Below, in pieces: positions 53,029 through 63,474 of a DNA stretch of 64,000 bases. The translations under genes were made by a program, and so were the position numbers. This DNA is from Aspidapion aeneum (lineage: Eukaryota > Arthropoda > Insecta > Coleoptera > Brentidae). Location of the stretch: positions 201,597,013 through 201,661,012 of the forward strand of contig OY755038.1 in the NCBI GenBank assembly GCA_963576565.1, read 5' to 3'. The notes under the pieces were generated by a model. That model had not been told where the DNA came from. It saw nothing but the letters and a program-made list of their open reading frames with translations, and did no database searches. Each line of letters opens with the position of its first letter. The stretch's first letter is position 1.

Positions 53029-53345
53029 ATCATAACAAAAACATTTCATGTAAAACAAGCCAAGTACGCCAAAGTGGTATTCCGTAAAAAGAATTGAGAT
53101 AAAAGTAAAGGTTCTCCAATACAAATTTCAAAATGAAAGGTTCTTACTAGTTTGGAAATATGTTTTTAAACTTTGTTATTCCAGCCAAACTTCTTTATGT
53201 TCAATTTAGCAAAACATTTCGAAACTAGTAAGAACCTTTCATTTTGAAATTTGAAAACTTGGCTTTACTTTTATCTCAATTCTTTTTACGGAATACCACT
53301 TTCGCGTACTTGGCTTTTTTTACATTAAATGTTTTTGTTATGATT
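53029..53345. mobile_element. Fold-back element, ~317 bp
   Basis: Arms ATCATAACAAAAACATTT, CCAAGTACGC, GGTATTCCGTAAAAAGAATT and TAAGAACCTTTCATTTTG pair around about 53190. Confidence 0.85.
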
Positions 53346-53639
53346 TCACTCCTTTTTTAAAGGATTTGGATAATATTTAAGTTTTAAAGTAGTAAAGTAT
53401 GCGGAATATTGTTCAAAACTTTTGCAATGCCTTATTAAAAATTTAGAGGTTTTTTTTTATATTTAACTATAACTATAGTTCCGTGCCATGCAGTCCATCA
53501 TGATTTTCGGAAAAGTATAGAAATCTTTGGGACTGTATGAAGGATGGTTTAACAATACGACGTTTTGTTAGGTTAAAAATTCAATCGTTGTTTGTGCTTT
53601 GTGCGAACTTGCATTGCCTTGGTGGAGGATGGCTCATCG

Positions 53640-54150
53640 TTCAGGTGATGTACCAATCGGCAGTAACAGTCCTTTGATCTTCCAGAGAAATTGTTGCCAC
53701 ATGACCTGCTTTTGAGACAAATGTCGCTAACATCTTTTTGGATACACTTCGAGAACGGATGAATTTTGTTGGCTTTTCTTCATCTTGGAAGACTCAAACA
53801 GACGATTGACGTTTATTTTCGGGTTCATATGAGTAAATTCACGATTCATCACCACTGACAATGCTGCACACATTTTTCGAGTTTTCTGCCTCAAGAGTTT
53901 TCTGACATAAATAGACCTTCTTTCTGTTCTTCGGTTAACAGATGCGGTATCCAGCGAGAAACTAACTTTCTTACCTCCTAATTCTTTATGCAAAATTTTT
54001 CAAATTGAGGTCTTTGAAATCCCCAATGAAGCCTCAATCTCGCGATATGTCACATGTCGATCTTCCGTGATGAGCATGCGCACAACATCGATGTTTTCCT
54101 GGGTGACAGCCGTTTTTAATGCACCTGGCCTTGGATCAGCGCTAAGTCCC
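53640..54150 (-). pseudogene. mariner transposase pseudogene
   Basis: The - strand, joined only by eye across frame slips, shows TAVTQENIDVVRMLITEDRH, VTYREIEASLGISKTS, KILHKELGGKKV, then HLLTEEQ, VFQDEEKPTKF, RSRSVSKKMLATF and HVATISLEDQRTVTADWY. These are the N-terminal HTH domain and linker, plus the stretch between the first and second catalytic Asp, of mariner transposases. The segment between them is degraded, the third Asp region is absent, and stops are present throughout. Confidence 0.8.
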
Positions 54151-54165
54151 AAACTTTTAAAAAGA

Positions 54166-55190
54166 GGAGGGGCAATTTAGATTTTTTGAACATGATAATA
54201 GAAATAAATCACACCAGCTTCAAAAGTCATATGGCGGACTTATAGGAAAATATTAGAAGAGATGTGCGCGATATTGCAGTATATGCAATTAATGGAAATA
54301 TGTCTTACGTAATCTTTAGAATAAAAATTAAAAGAATATCTGAAGATCACAACAAAGAGTTGGTCTTCCTCGCAAAAAAAAATTGATGTGTCTGAGGATT
54401 TTGTAAAAAATTACTTTAAATAGCCGATAAAACCTCTGGTTTAAATTGCCAAACTAAAGCACCGTCTTTAAGAATTGATGCACCGCACCATCCAGCATCA
54501 TTAAATTTTGACAATAATTATATTATAATTATAACGAAACTAAATGCACACTATATTAGTGAGAGTATAAGCGACCAATGAACTTCACATAAGTCTATCT
54601 CATTGCTTGCATTGTCAAAGTGCGCAAAAGCGCCAAGTGCCAGATTCGTTGGTCGCTGCAAGTAAACAAAAATCGTGAAGCAGCCCGCCTGATCGTCTGT
54701 TTAAAATTCAACAAATGGCAGAGCATTATATGGGGTTAGCGCAAAAACGCTTTAAAAATTTTGGTTCATTGGACTTATAGAAGATTTGAAAATTCTGAAA
54801 AAGCATTCCAAAGAGCAAGTACCACATAAACATTGACAATAACAAACCACTCAATTTCCATTTTGATTGATTGCCCATAATTTCTTCGTTCTTTATTCTG
54901 TCATTATTTTGCGAAATTCTTTTCGCATAAAACCTGAGGATTTAGGTTGCAAGCTTGTAGAATCGCTGTACAAATTGGGACAAGTTTAGAACTTGTCCTG
55001 GTTGCTTGTCTTGGTCCATTTGGATGTAGTCTTCTAAATTATGTGTACTCTCTAAAAACATAATCCACATCAAATTTTTGCCTTTCTAGCCCATGCAGCA
55101 ATAGCTAAAGAAAGTATTGTTTTCAACGAAAAAAATGTTTGAGATAACGCCGAAGATTTATTATTTGGGTTTATTTTGATAAGCAATATC
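54166..55190. other. Unassigned DNA
   Basis: A degenerate frame near 54255-54390 (DVRDIAVYAINGNMSYV) looks transposon-like but could not be assigned. Confidence 0.3.
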
Positions 55191-55194
55191 GTCA

Positions 55195-55310
55195 TGACGT
55201 CTGTCCGTGAGTGTGTGTATTTGTGTATGTCTGTCCGGTCCAGGATAGCTCCTAAACCCCTAAACCGATTTTCATGAAATTGTCAGGTAAAATAGTGTAC
55301 AATACTGTAA
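55195..55310. repeat. Transposon block with GTCTGTCCG tract and AAACCGATTTTCATGAAATT
   Basis: The pair of a (GTCT)-type tract and CC.AAACCGATTT.CATGAAATT is the same arrangement as in element B (6790-6870, 22530-22650). It is a common repeat motif in insect transposons. Confidence 0.5.
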
Positions 55311-55619
55311 AGAGCTGATTAGATTTTGGTCCGAATCCATTAATGCTAACGACAGTTTTGTGACGGTTTAAAAATTGAATTTTTTTTTTAACGTAGCATC
55401 GCAGCAATATGCGGTTTATATAGTAGAACATATTTTTCTCAATATTTTAACCAAAAACTTTGTACGAGCTTTAGTTTCTGAGATATCTACAAAAACCTGT
55501 TTTCAAGGCTGTATAGCATGGAGTTTACTTGGAGTGTGCAAATGGGCTAGGAGGGTATCAGATCCGTCATGGATCCATTTATTTAAAATTGCTTCTCCGT
55601 TTTCCGCATGTTTTTTCTC

Positions 55620-56578
55620 GTACAGGGGTTTTAGAGAGTTTTAAGAAAAGCTTAAAGGTAAAAATCGCATTTTAATAGACATTTTGGGTCGCGTATTTCA
55701 CACTTCGTTACCGTTATTGTGATTACTGAGTCTGCGCATTAGCAACTTATTCCTTTTTTATTGTTATTTACGATAAAGCCGCCCGGTACTTACAGAGGCC
55801 GTCCTTTATTGTTACCGTTATTTTTTAAAGTTAGTTTTGCATTGTTTTTTTTTAAATGCAGTCGAATTTTTAGCTAAAATTCGGTTGTAAAAAGCCATAA
55901 ATCTAACAAAAATAAATTAACAATTATAAATAAACAAAAAGTTGAAGGAATGTGAAACTACTAACTAACTAATCCTTATTAAAAATAACTGTAACAGCTG
56001 TCACATCTGCTGTTATTTTAACTGACCCAAAAACACTCTTATATAACAAGCCGTTTTTACGCTACGGGGGTTTTTAAAAAGTCTGCATTTAGGGAGGCGG
56101 GCCTATAATCTTTTTAAAAATTAAAACTGTAAATTGCTTTTTTATATATTTCTAAAGAATCCAACTCTCAAATTGAATTTTTACTCACTTTTAGTTTTTG
56201 AGATAACACATTTTTTTATATTGGTTGTTTTTATCTTATATTTTAAGTTGTTAACTGGTTTTAAAATATTGTAAAATTAGGTATAATAAAAATATAAAAA
56301 AACATAAACAAAAAAAAACCAATTCCAAAAACCTTTTTTTTTCATTTGTATTTATTGTATTAAGGGAATATACAGATATATAAAGATTTGACAGTTAGAT
56401 TCTTTCTAAAAAAAAATATGAAAAAGCAATTTACACAAAAATAAAATTTTCATAAATAAAAATGTTATATTATAAACAGCTTGCTATATCAAGATGCGGT
56501 TTTCACCTTAAATCATCTGTATAAAATCAGGGCTCGCAAGGGGGGGTTAGTTTTTTCTCCTGTAAAAATACTTGAAAC
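55620..56578. mobile_element. Related fold-back element, copy 2
   Basis: It shares AAAAAGTCTGCATTT.GGGAGG, AATTGAATTT.T..TCACTTTTAGTTTTTGAGA and GGCTCGCAAG.GGGG with 48598-49278. Ends TACAGG and CCTGTA. Confidence 0.6.
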
Positions 56579-56639
56579 CCGACAAAACATTGAACTTGGG
56601 ACACTCTCTACCCCACCTCTTTTTGTATTGTGTGTGTGT

Positions 56640-57795
56640 CAGTGGCGGCTCGTGACAGTAAAGTTTGTGAGTTCTGCCGATAGGGTATAAAAAATGCTAT
56701 TTTTTTACCGTCTCCAGATCACGTGCGTTTGGCATCTTCTAAATAAATAAATGCGCCCGCAAACACGCAACGCTGAGCCCACCCGCCCGGAATTGCACTG
56801 GAACTGCAAGTTTTGCAGCTCTATTTTTGCCTAGATTTTGCTATCTAAACCCATTAGCAAGTGCGGTGCGGGGCGAAGGAAGGGGTTCCTAGCCGAGCAC
56901 AGATCTCGTTAGCCGCCCAGCTACGTTGTGTTGCAATTTAACAGCGCAACAATGCCAATAACTTAATTTGACCGACTGTGAAATACGGCCTTCGGCGACG
57001 GCGCGCGGCGTCATACTCAACACACGGTGGCTAGAATATAACGGTGTCACTGGTGGTCCAGCTGATTTTTAGAAACGAAAGTTACATATGATATGAACAA
57101 CTTATATTTTTTGATATTTGTAAAAACTAAGGCAATTTTCGTATTATTTTTTAGTATATTCTTATAAAATAATATTTCTCAGACATACCAGTCGTTATTT
57201 TGTTTAGCCCGCTTCATTTCTCTTTACACAAAAACTAAAATTCGAAGAAATGAATGTGTTCGTTTCAGCTTCAAAAATTATCCGCTGACATACCTCTTTG
57301 TTTACTACCCAATAATCCTCGGTTCACCTTTGATATTAAACGATCACATTCAGTTTGACTTGTAGTTTAAGTTTTGTGTAATAAAAAGTAAAGCGGGCTA
57401 AAAAAAAATAACGACAATACATCTAGAAAATTACATTTTATAAGGATGTACTTGAAAACAGTAGAAAAATGGCCTTAGTTTTCAAAAAATACAAAAAATA
57501 TTAGTTGTTCCGTTGTTCATAACAGATCTAACTTTTTACAAAAATCAGCTGGACCACCAGTGACGTGGAAAATTCGACATATATATATATATAAGATCCG
57601 AACACCGGTCTATTCTATCCACCGTGTACTCAACACACGTACGCGATTTGAAGGCCACCGGACCGAAAATATACTGCTATTCCAATAATTTTAGTAATAA
57701 AATAATTATATTAGAAAAATAGCAGCGGCTGAAAAATAGTCAAATAATATGAAAATTTTGGGGGTTCTGCAGCCCTTATGCATTAGCCGCCCCTG
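56640..57795. mobile_element. hAT-type element, 1.16 kb, 8-bp TSD GTGTGTGT
   Basis: TSD at 56632-56639 and 57796-57803. Ends CAGTGGCGGCT and (inverted) CAGGGGCGGCTAA. The interior is GC-rich for this window. It contains the MULE-like MITE at 57023-57626. The TSD is simple-sequence (GT)4, so slightly less informative. Confidence 0.8.
57023..57626. mobile_element. MULE-like MITE, 604 bp, 9-bp TSD TACTCAACA, copy 2
   Basis: Perfect TSD TACTCAACA at 57014-57022 and 57627-57635. Same ends and interior as 47471-48140, with a deletion in the left TIR. It is inserted inside a hAT element. Confidence 0.9.
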
Positions 57796-57803
57796 GTGTG
57801 TGT

Positions 57804-58685
57804 TATTTACCCAAGGACACTAAAAGCAAATAATTGTGTATAAACCTCGTGATTAAAGTACTATTTGATCCCTCGACGAATGGTGTGACAAACTTTTCGC
57901 CCCAGGATAAGAAGTGCCACTTTTATCCCTTGGTATATAATATACTATTTTGAAATCAAATATCAGAATTTGGGTTGAACTTACTAAAAAAGGGAAACAA
58001 ATAAGATTTTGTGTGTATATGTTATGCCTCGTTTACATGCGCCTACTTTCGCGGCAGTGAGATGGAAATTGGGCAGAAATGTATCCAGCGGCAGAATGTA
58101 AACAAGTTGCGTAATTTCGTAAAGTAATGTCCCGTTCAGTTTCAAAAACAAAGCAGTGAAAATGCGGGAGGGTTGAAAAATTCAAAAATATTGAAAACTC
58201 CAAACCTATAACTCGTTAGGTGTCAATTTGAAGATATGGTAACGGACTGTAATTTTAAAAGAGGAATAGTTTAGTCCTTTAAACCACAAGTCAAGTGTCT
58301 AAAATAATGCGGAAATCGACTTATTAGACTTTAGAATGATGTCACTACAAAAACCACGTGGCATGCCTTTTCTCAAGAGCTTTGTGGGCTGTTCTTTCTG
58401 GATGGTTTTTAAAAATGGTCAAAAAATCACTGCGCCTCCACTGCAGGAAAATCTGAAATGCGCCGGAACGAACCCGAAAAACAGATGCGAAAATACCCGA
58501 AATGAGGCATTTAACACGATCAACACCAATCGATTTGAGTTTTTCATACCTTTGACAGTGGGAAAGAAGAATTATAGAAATCGGTTGATTGGCTTGGTCG
58601 GATTAATACCCTGAGAATTTTTCGTTCTTGTATTGAGACACCGCACACATGCATATGAAGAAGTTTTCTGAATATTTATGTATGA
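57804..58685. other. Unassigned DNA
   Basis: TTTACCCAAGGACACTAAAA at about 57808 recurs at 61294. A + frame at 58336-58614 is not recognised. Confidence 0.35.
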
Positions 58686-58755
58686 TCTTTGATGGCTTAA
58701 TGAAAGAGCGTTGCGTACAGAGCAAGAGATCCGGGTTCGAGTTCCGACCGAAGAA
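58686..58755 (+). tRNA. tRNA-like sequence, probably pseudogene or SINE head
   Basis: The 70 bases fold as a cloverleaf. The acceptor stem has 6 of 7 pairs (TCTTTG with CGAAGA), the D-stem is GCTT/GAGC, the anticodon stem is TTGC/GCAA with a 7-base loop, and the T-arm is GGGTTCGAGTTCC. An oligo-T tract follows at 58758, like a Pol III terminator. The anticodon would be ACA, unusual for any standard tRNA, and the T-stem has a mismatch. The 45.6-kb sequence shares the anticodon and T-arm half, suggesting a tRNA-derived repeat rather than a working tRNA. Confidence 0.4.
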
Positions 58756-59135
58756 ACTTTTTTATAATTCTTTCTTTCATTTCACTTGTTGTTTATGGTT
58801 TTAGGTCAATCGATTTGTTATTTACAAACTTCAAAATTAAACGAATATAATTATAAAAAAAGAATGGAAAAATATTACGCGCGGGAGTAACAAACAAAAG
58901 ACATTATGTTATTAATCTGTATTGACTGTTTACTTCAAATACCTTTAGTTTTTGTGGGCCCTATTTTTTTTATCAGATAACATCTATTTAAAGGAGATGA
59001 TATAATTGATGTGATAATAAGTGAAACAGAAACTGTCCAGTGTGTTCAATTTCAGTTTTTTCATTTTTATTTTAAGTGTGCAAGGCAGAGATAGCCAACC
59101 GCATGCTCCAATAAAAAGGAAACGAGCGAATAGCT

Positions 59136-60127
59136 GGCCATACACACAGAGGTTGATCCGTCGGTTTGGAACGGCACAGATAAGTCCGACCGTTTTGTCC
59201 GCAACGGTTTAAAATTGCTGCAGTCCATTAACACAAAAAAAAATCTTTCGAATCGATCCTTCCTATCGGTCTGTGGTAGACATAACCGCGCGTTAGTGGG
59301 CCAAAACTTAAGATTTATCTGCCGGTTAAACCAAAACTGTGGAATTTCGTCAAGTCGAAAGTTTTATGCGGCACGGTATTTTAAGCATATGGTATGTAAA
59401 ATGTTTGTTCTAAAAAGAAGCAGGCTCTGTGTATTGGAATGATTATTAATATGAAAATAATGCATAGTGGTGTAAAAAAGAGACGTTCCAAGTGGGTTTA
59501 AAGTTATTTGCTTAAGAGGAAACTATTTAGCCATGACCTTCTATTAAAAGTGTTTATAGAAAATGATCCAGACAATTTTAAAAATTATTTAAGAATGGAT
59601 ATTAACACGTATGACCTTATATTAAATTTGGTTGGATCTTACGAAACAAGATACCCAAATGAGAGAAGCCATTGGATCAGAACAGCGATTAAATGCTGCA
59701 CTTCGTTTCCTTGCCACGGGAAGAGCATATGAATATCTAAAATTTTCAGTGGGAATTTCTGCACAGGCACTTGGTTATATCATTCCGGAAACATGTGCCA
59801 TAATATTCAATAAATTAAAGAGAGACTATATGAACGGTCTGTTATCCCTGGCACAGTGTAAACCGACAGACAAGTCTGCGCCGGTTAAAATATCGAGCGC
59901 GGAACCCACAAGTTTCGCCCGCCGGTCTGAACTCACAGATAAATCTATGCCGGCTATAACTGGCGCGTGGAATGTGCACTAATTGAAAGACAAATCCGCC
60001 AGTTTAAACCGCGCCGTTCCAAACCGGCGGATCAACCTCTGTGTGTATGGCCAGCTATTGAAAGACAAATCCGCCAGTTTAAACCGCGCCGTTCCAAACC
60101 GGCGGATCAACCTCTGTGTGTATGGCC
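59136..60127 (+). mobile_element. PIF/Harbinger element remnant with TIRs
   Basis: Left TIR GGCCATACACACAGAGGTTG, continuing through TTGATCCG.CGGTTTGGAACGGC; the right TIR is its inverse. The right end is duplicated as two ~75-bp units (59981-60055, 60056-60130). Subterminal sequences are also inverted. It carries a frameshifted transposase N-half (59490-59880). Confidence 0.75.
59490..59880 (+). pseudogene. PIF/Harbinger transposase fragment with a frameshift
   Basis: Frame one reads LLKVFIENDPDNFKNYLRMD, INTYDLILNLVGS. The next frame then reads LTKQDTQMREAIGSEQRLNA, ALRFLATGRAYEYLKFSVGI, IIPETCAIIFNKLKRDYM. This matches the N-terminal half of Harbinger transposases, with the KQDT.MR.AI, RL...LR(F/Y)LATG and IIPE.C..I segments. 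A one-base slip near 59636 separates the two frames. The DDE domain is missing. It lies within the TIR-bounded element at 59136-60127. Confidence 0.75.
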
Positions 60128-60294
60128 ACCTAATGCATTGCGCCGATGTGATAAGGGAGCGGGACTCATTTTTCTATCTAACATACATGCCGAGCGCTGG
60201 ATTCTAAACCCCACAAGAGAAGGGAAGAGACCTGTACGACAGCACAAGTTATCGCCAACTGAACCTTTTCTTTAGTTATAAAATATAGATAAGT

Positions 60295-60490
60295 ATGAAA
60301 CAAAATGACAACAAACATAACCAAACCAAAAGGACATAGCCAAACCAAAAGGACATAACCAAACCAAAATGACCTAACCAAACCTAAAGTAGTTAATTTT
60401 CAATAGTGTGCGCTGTTAAGCGCTAGTAGTTAGCAATCGCAGTTGGGGTTTGGAACTCGCGCTCGATTTGCGACCACATATGCTAGATAG
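60295..60490 (-). repeat. Dispersed repeat with GGTTTGGTTATGTC units, copy 2
   Basis: Inverse arrangement of 46735-46935 with the same AACATAACCAAACCAAAAGG units and GCGCTGTTAAGCGCTAG block. Confidence 0.7.
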
Positions 60491-61035
60491 AAAAATGCGA
60501 GTGACACTGACTATCATTGTCATGTACTTTCTAGTTCTATAGCTTGTGCATGCAAGTACTGGAATTCACGTAAATACCCTTCGATAGGCTAGCCGGTTCG
60601 GCTTTGCTCACACATTTAAGTAATTTGTCGAAATTGAAGTAAGAAATACTAGGAAAAACGATGCACCGGACTCTCCTGGGGCTCCACTTTTTGACGTTCG
60701 AACGCCTCAATCACCACAATTTTCTCACTTTTCTAACTTTTCTCGGAGAACGTGTTTTTCGAAGTGTCTTGTTCTGCCGGTTGTTTTCTGCGCACACTGT
60801 CGGCGCTGCTTGTCGCCCCACGTGTAGTGCCGGTAAAATTATATGCATTTTAATAGCGCGAAAATTTAAATGAATTATTCGCGCAGAAAAAAAGGAAAAA
60901 GAAAAGAAATAGGTAATTCACTGCTTGCACCAACCCAGCTTATCTTGCACACTTTTCCATAAAGGAATTCAAGTTGTACATCTGTTATACTGTTACTTTG
61001 TTGCAAAATCCTGTAAACTTGTGTAATTAACTTAC
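60491..61035. other. NTAQ1 intron or 3' region, unassigned
   Basis: The missing last NTAQ1 exon was sought here without success. A moderately GC-rich stretch at 60660-60830 is unassigned. Confidence 0.35.
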
Positions 61036-61160
61036 TTGGGGTGGTTATGGCAGGATAGTTTGGTGGTGGTTTTATCCAAGTTCCATCAGCTCTCTTCATG
61101 TGTCTCCTATCTGAAGCAAACTCTTTCAAAAATTCACTAGCTGATATTACTCTAAAATAT
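61036..61160 (-). CDS. NTAQ1: NTAQ1-like exon 4
   Basis: The acceptor TTTGTTTCAG precedes 61160 and the donor GTAAGT follows 61036. After one base completing Arg144 it reads YFRVISASEF, FASDRRHMKRADGTW and PPPNYPAITTP. This matches the FASDRSHM and PPPPYP segments of human NTAQ1. The exon ends with a single base (A), so a further exon is required. Confidence 0.92.
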
Positions 61161-62731
61161 CTGAAACAAATTATGAAGCAACTATAAATATCTTAAGAAT
61201 TTCCTTTTTTTACCATATTATTTTTCCATTACCATTAAAACATGATTTGTTTTTTAAATATTAAGATCAGGTATCATTAAAAACAACCAAATTTACCCAA
61301 GGACACTAAAAGCAAATTAAGAAATCTCTAGAATAAATTTAAGCAGAATGGTGATTTATATCATAAGTTTTTTTGTTAAAATCCCTAGTTTAATTTTTTT
61401 TTTGAAAAATAAATAGTTTTTTTCCTTAATATTTTAGCAGGATGGAAAAAAAATCATGTTGAAAAAAAAATGTTGTCAATAAAAATACAAACAAAAATAA
61501 AGTCAATTGGCAGAATAATTTTAAGACATATTTTTTTACATGGTTTAGGGTTTTGTATTTTTATTAATAAAGGTGGTAAACTTTACACTGTTATTGTTCT
61601 CTAAAATGTCAATTTTATATATTTAAAAGAGTTTTATAATTTAATTTAAAATACCTTTCAAATAAATTACAAATCATTATTGTAGTGCAAGAAGTTCTTA
61701 CAATATATTTATTCTCAAAAATAATTTAAAAAACATACTAATACTCAGTAAGCCCAATAGCTGTACTAAAAACAATTGAAATCTCCAATTTCAAAAGCAA
61801 CTGCCTCGTTAAATTTGTTATGGTTTTTGTCTTATGTTTACCTAAAATAGTCTGGCTTCAAAATATGATCATTTCTAAAAGTCTCAGTCACATACTTGTG
61901 AATGTATGTTGGAAAAGGCAATTCTGAGTCAAGATCATAAACTAAGCATTTATCTGGTTCTGGGTGATATAGAAGAATCACATGATAATCCTAAAAAAAA
62001 TAAAATAAATAAGACTTGACATTTTAATATCAAAAGTTATCTTTTATTATACTGAATGTGGTTCCAGCACAGTTTTGTTTAAAAAATTGCTTTTCATAAG
62101 TGAAAGAACAATGATAAAAAAGTTTATAATTCTTGCCAGTGTTTCATTCACTATTTAGAGGATATTGTTATTATGTTTGTAAACTGTATCTTTATAAAAT
62201 AAAGGATCTTTTAAAAAAAATTCAAGCTTTATGTAAAAATATTTTGTTAAAGGATACCAAGTACTACTATATCCAAACTAGAATTTTGTCATTTTTAAAG
62301 AACCCTTTGCAAAGATATTACCCAAACAACAAGCTGATCCTCATCTTTTCCTGCTCTTTGTCTCCAAAGGGGCACAGTTCTACTATGATTAGATATAAAA
62401 ACAACAAAGCACTTGTTTATCTCACTGGGGTTTGATTTGGTTACTTCTTCAGCTAGCTTGTAAACATTTTCTTCACTGCAAAAAAAAAAGATTCATTTTG
62501 GAGACTATTAAAAATGCTTGAAGAATAGCTTTAGGTGGTGGTTGGCATTCCAGAGTTAAATTTATTCATTGTATTTTTTTAAGTGGATAAAAGAAAATCT
62601 TACCAATAGCAAGACACATAAGAACAGTCACTCTGCTTCGAAAACAGATGAATTACAGACCTTTTGGGGCCTTCCGGACCAATACTCTTTATTAGTGGCA
62701 CATTATTGGTTTTTCCTGCTGCTTCCATCAT
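61036..62731 (-). CDS. NTAQ1: NTAQ1-like protein N-terminal glutamine amidohydrolase (four of about five exons)
   Basis: Exons in transcript order are 62731-62604, 62475-62322, 61990-61842 and 61160-61036, all GT-AG with matching phases. The 185 visible residues follow human NTAQ1 closely: CSYVSCYCEEN, VVFISN, VVWDYHVILL, VYDLDSELPFP, FASDRRHMK and PPPNYP. The enzyme deamidates N-terminal Gln to Glu in the Arg/N-degron pathway. The human catalytic triad is Cys28, His81 and Asp97. Its counterparts here are Cys43 (codon split by intron 1), His97 in DYHV and Asp113 in VYDLD, all intact. The N-terminus is longer than in human. The last exon, about 35 residues expected, was not found below 61036. 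Reading through the donor gives 43 unrelated residues. Drosophila tungus is the fly ortholog. Confidence 0.9.
61161..61841. other. NTAQ1 intron between exons 3 and 4
   Basis: AT-rich, 681 bases, with the 24-base TTTACCCAAGGACACTAAAA repeat at 61294. Confidence 0.6.
61842..61990 (-). CDS. NTAQ1: NTAQ1-like exon 3 (catalytic His and Asp)
   Basis: The acceptor TTTTTTTAG precedes GAT and the donor is GTAAAC. It begins DYHVILLYHP, contains VYDLDSELPFP and ends KPDYF plus AG. Catalytic His97 and Asp113 lie in this exon. Confidence 0.93.
62322..62475 (-). CDS. NTAQ1: NTAQ1-like exon 2
   Basis: The acceptor is a long T-run ending in GCAG and the donor is GTAATA. After the T completing Cys43, it encodes EENVYKLAEE, then CFVVFISN, VPLWRQRAG and ending VVW. 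This matches EENIWKL, YAVFISN, IPIWKQQA and VIW of human NTAQ1. Confidence 0.9.
62604..62731 (-). CDS. NTAQ1: NTAQ1-like exon 1
   Basis: It starts with two adjacent Met codons (first at 62731-62729) and runs 42 codons plus TG, with donor GTAAGA. It ends SDCSYVSCY; the next exon supplies the T that makes the catalytic Cys. The leader before this motif is about 15 residues longer than in human. Confidence 0.85.
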
Positions 62732-63389
62732 TGATATTTTTCCCTATCCAATGATTTTATAGTTCTGCATTCAAATTATATAATTAGAGCCATTCGGTTT
62801 TCCGAAAAATTACCTTATAATATTTTGATAGGTATAATTTTTATGAAAAAAAACCAAAAACTCCTTGAAAAATATTAATAAATAAAAACAAGATTAAAGA
62901 TAGGCAAGCAAGATGGCAAGATTTGAAAATGGTTGGTTGGTTGACATTTTGGTTCCAAGACTTATTTTAATCACGTGATCTTGGCACTTGTGACTCTTTT
63001 GAATGGGCTTTCAGTTTAGGGAATTTTTTATTAAAAAAAAAAGAAAACAGGAATGGGTTAATAAAAGTTTAATTTTCATGGGTATGGTGTACTGGCTGCA
63101 GGTCGAAGTCAACTTGTTTTCATGATTTGTATGGAAGATTGGCCGCTCTTGCCGCAAAATCATATTTTTTTACTGAAAGCTTGTCCAAATTGAGGTCGCC
63201 AACGAAAAAGAGTACGAATTTTGTCGCTATCTTCGCGACTGAATGTTTTTTGTATATGTCAAAACTCAAAACATTCCATTTTCGCAGAAGTGAAAGTCGG
63301 TAAAAAATCTCATTTTGGTTAAATAATTTTTGTTTTTTCCATTATGGTTTTCCATTAAAACGTTCTTGTTCTTTTTTGAGTGTTGGTAA
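62732..63389. promoter_or_regulatory. Probable shared (bidirectional) promoter region
   Basis: This interval separates the NTAQ1 start codon on the - strand from the candidate + strand first exon. It has no recognisable transposon and is not part of any repeat seen elsewhere in the window. I see no convincing TATA box, so the call rests only on the divergent arrangement. Confidence 0.35.
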
Positions 63390-63474
63390 ATGGAAGGTGG
63401 CAACTTGCTATTTTACGTTTGTTCAGCCCATAAAGAAGCACCCATAATCACCCTCTCCGAAAATGACACTGTTG
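63390..63474 (+). CDS. Candidate first coding exon of an unidentified gene
   Basis: An ATG at 63390, directly preceded by an in-frame TAA, opens 28 codons (MEGGNLLFYVCSAHKEAPII, then TLSENDTV) plus one base, ending at a strong donor GTAAGT. Base composition is less AT-rich than its surroundings. It sits head to head with NTAQ1, 658 bp from its start codon. A beta-strand start followed by an acidic turn could suit a ubiquitin-like fold, but I do not recognise the protein. No second exon is obvious before the window ends. Confidence 0.45.

Noticed and set aside
59215..59442. 75-codon + frame inside the Harbinger element
   Set aside because: It lies in the palindromic subterminal region and matches no Harbinger protein.
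60875..61035. NTAQ1 reading through the exon 4 donor to a TAA (SKLITQVYRILQQ...)
   Set aside because: The strong GTAAGT donor and the lack of any resemblance to the conserved NTAQ1 C-terminus make this intron sequence.
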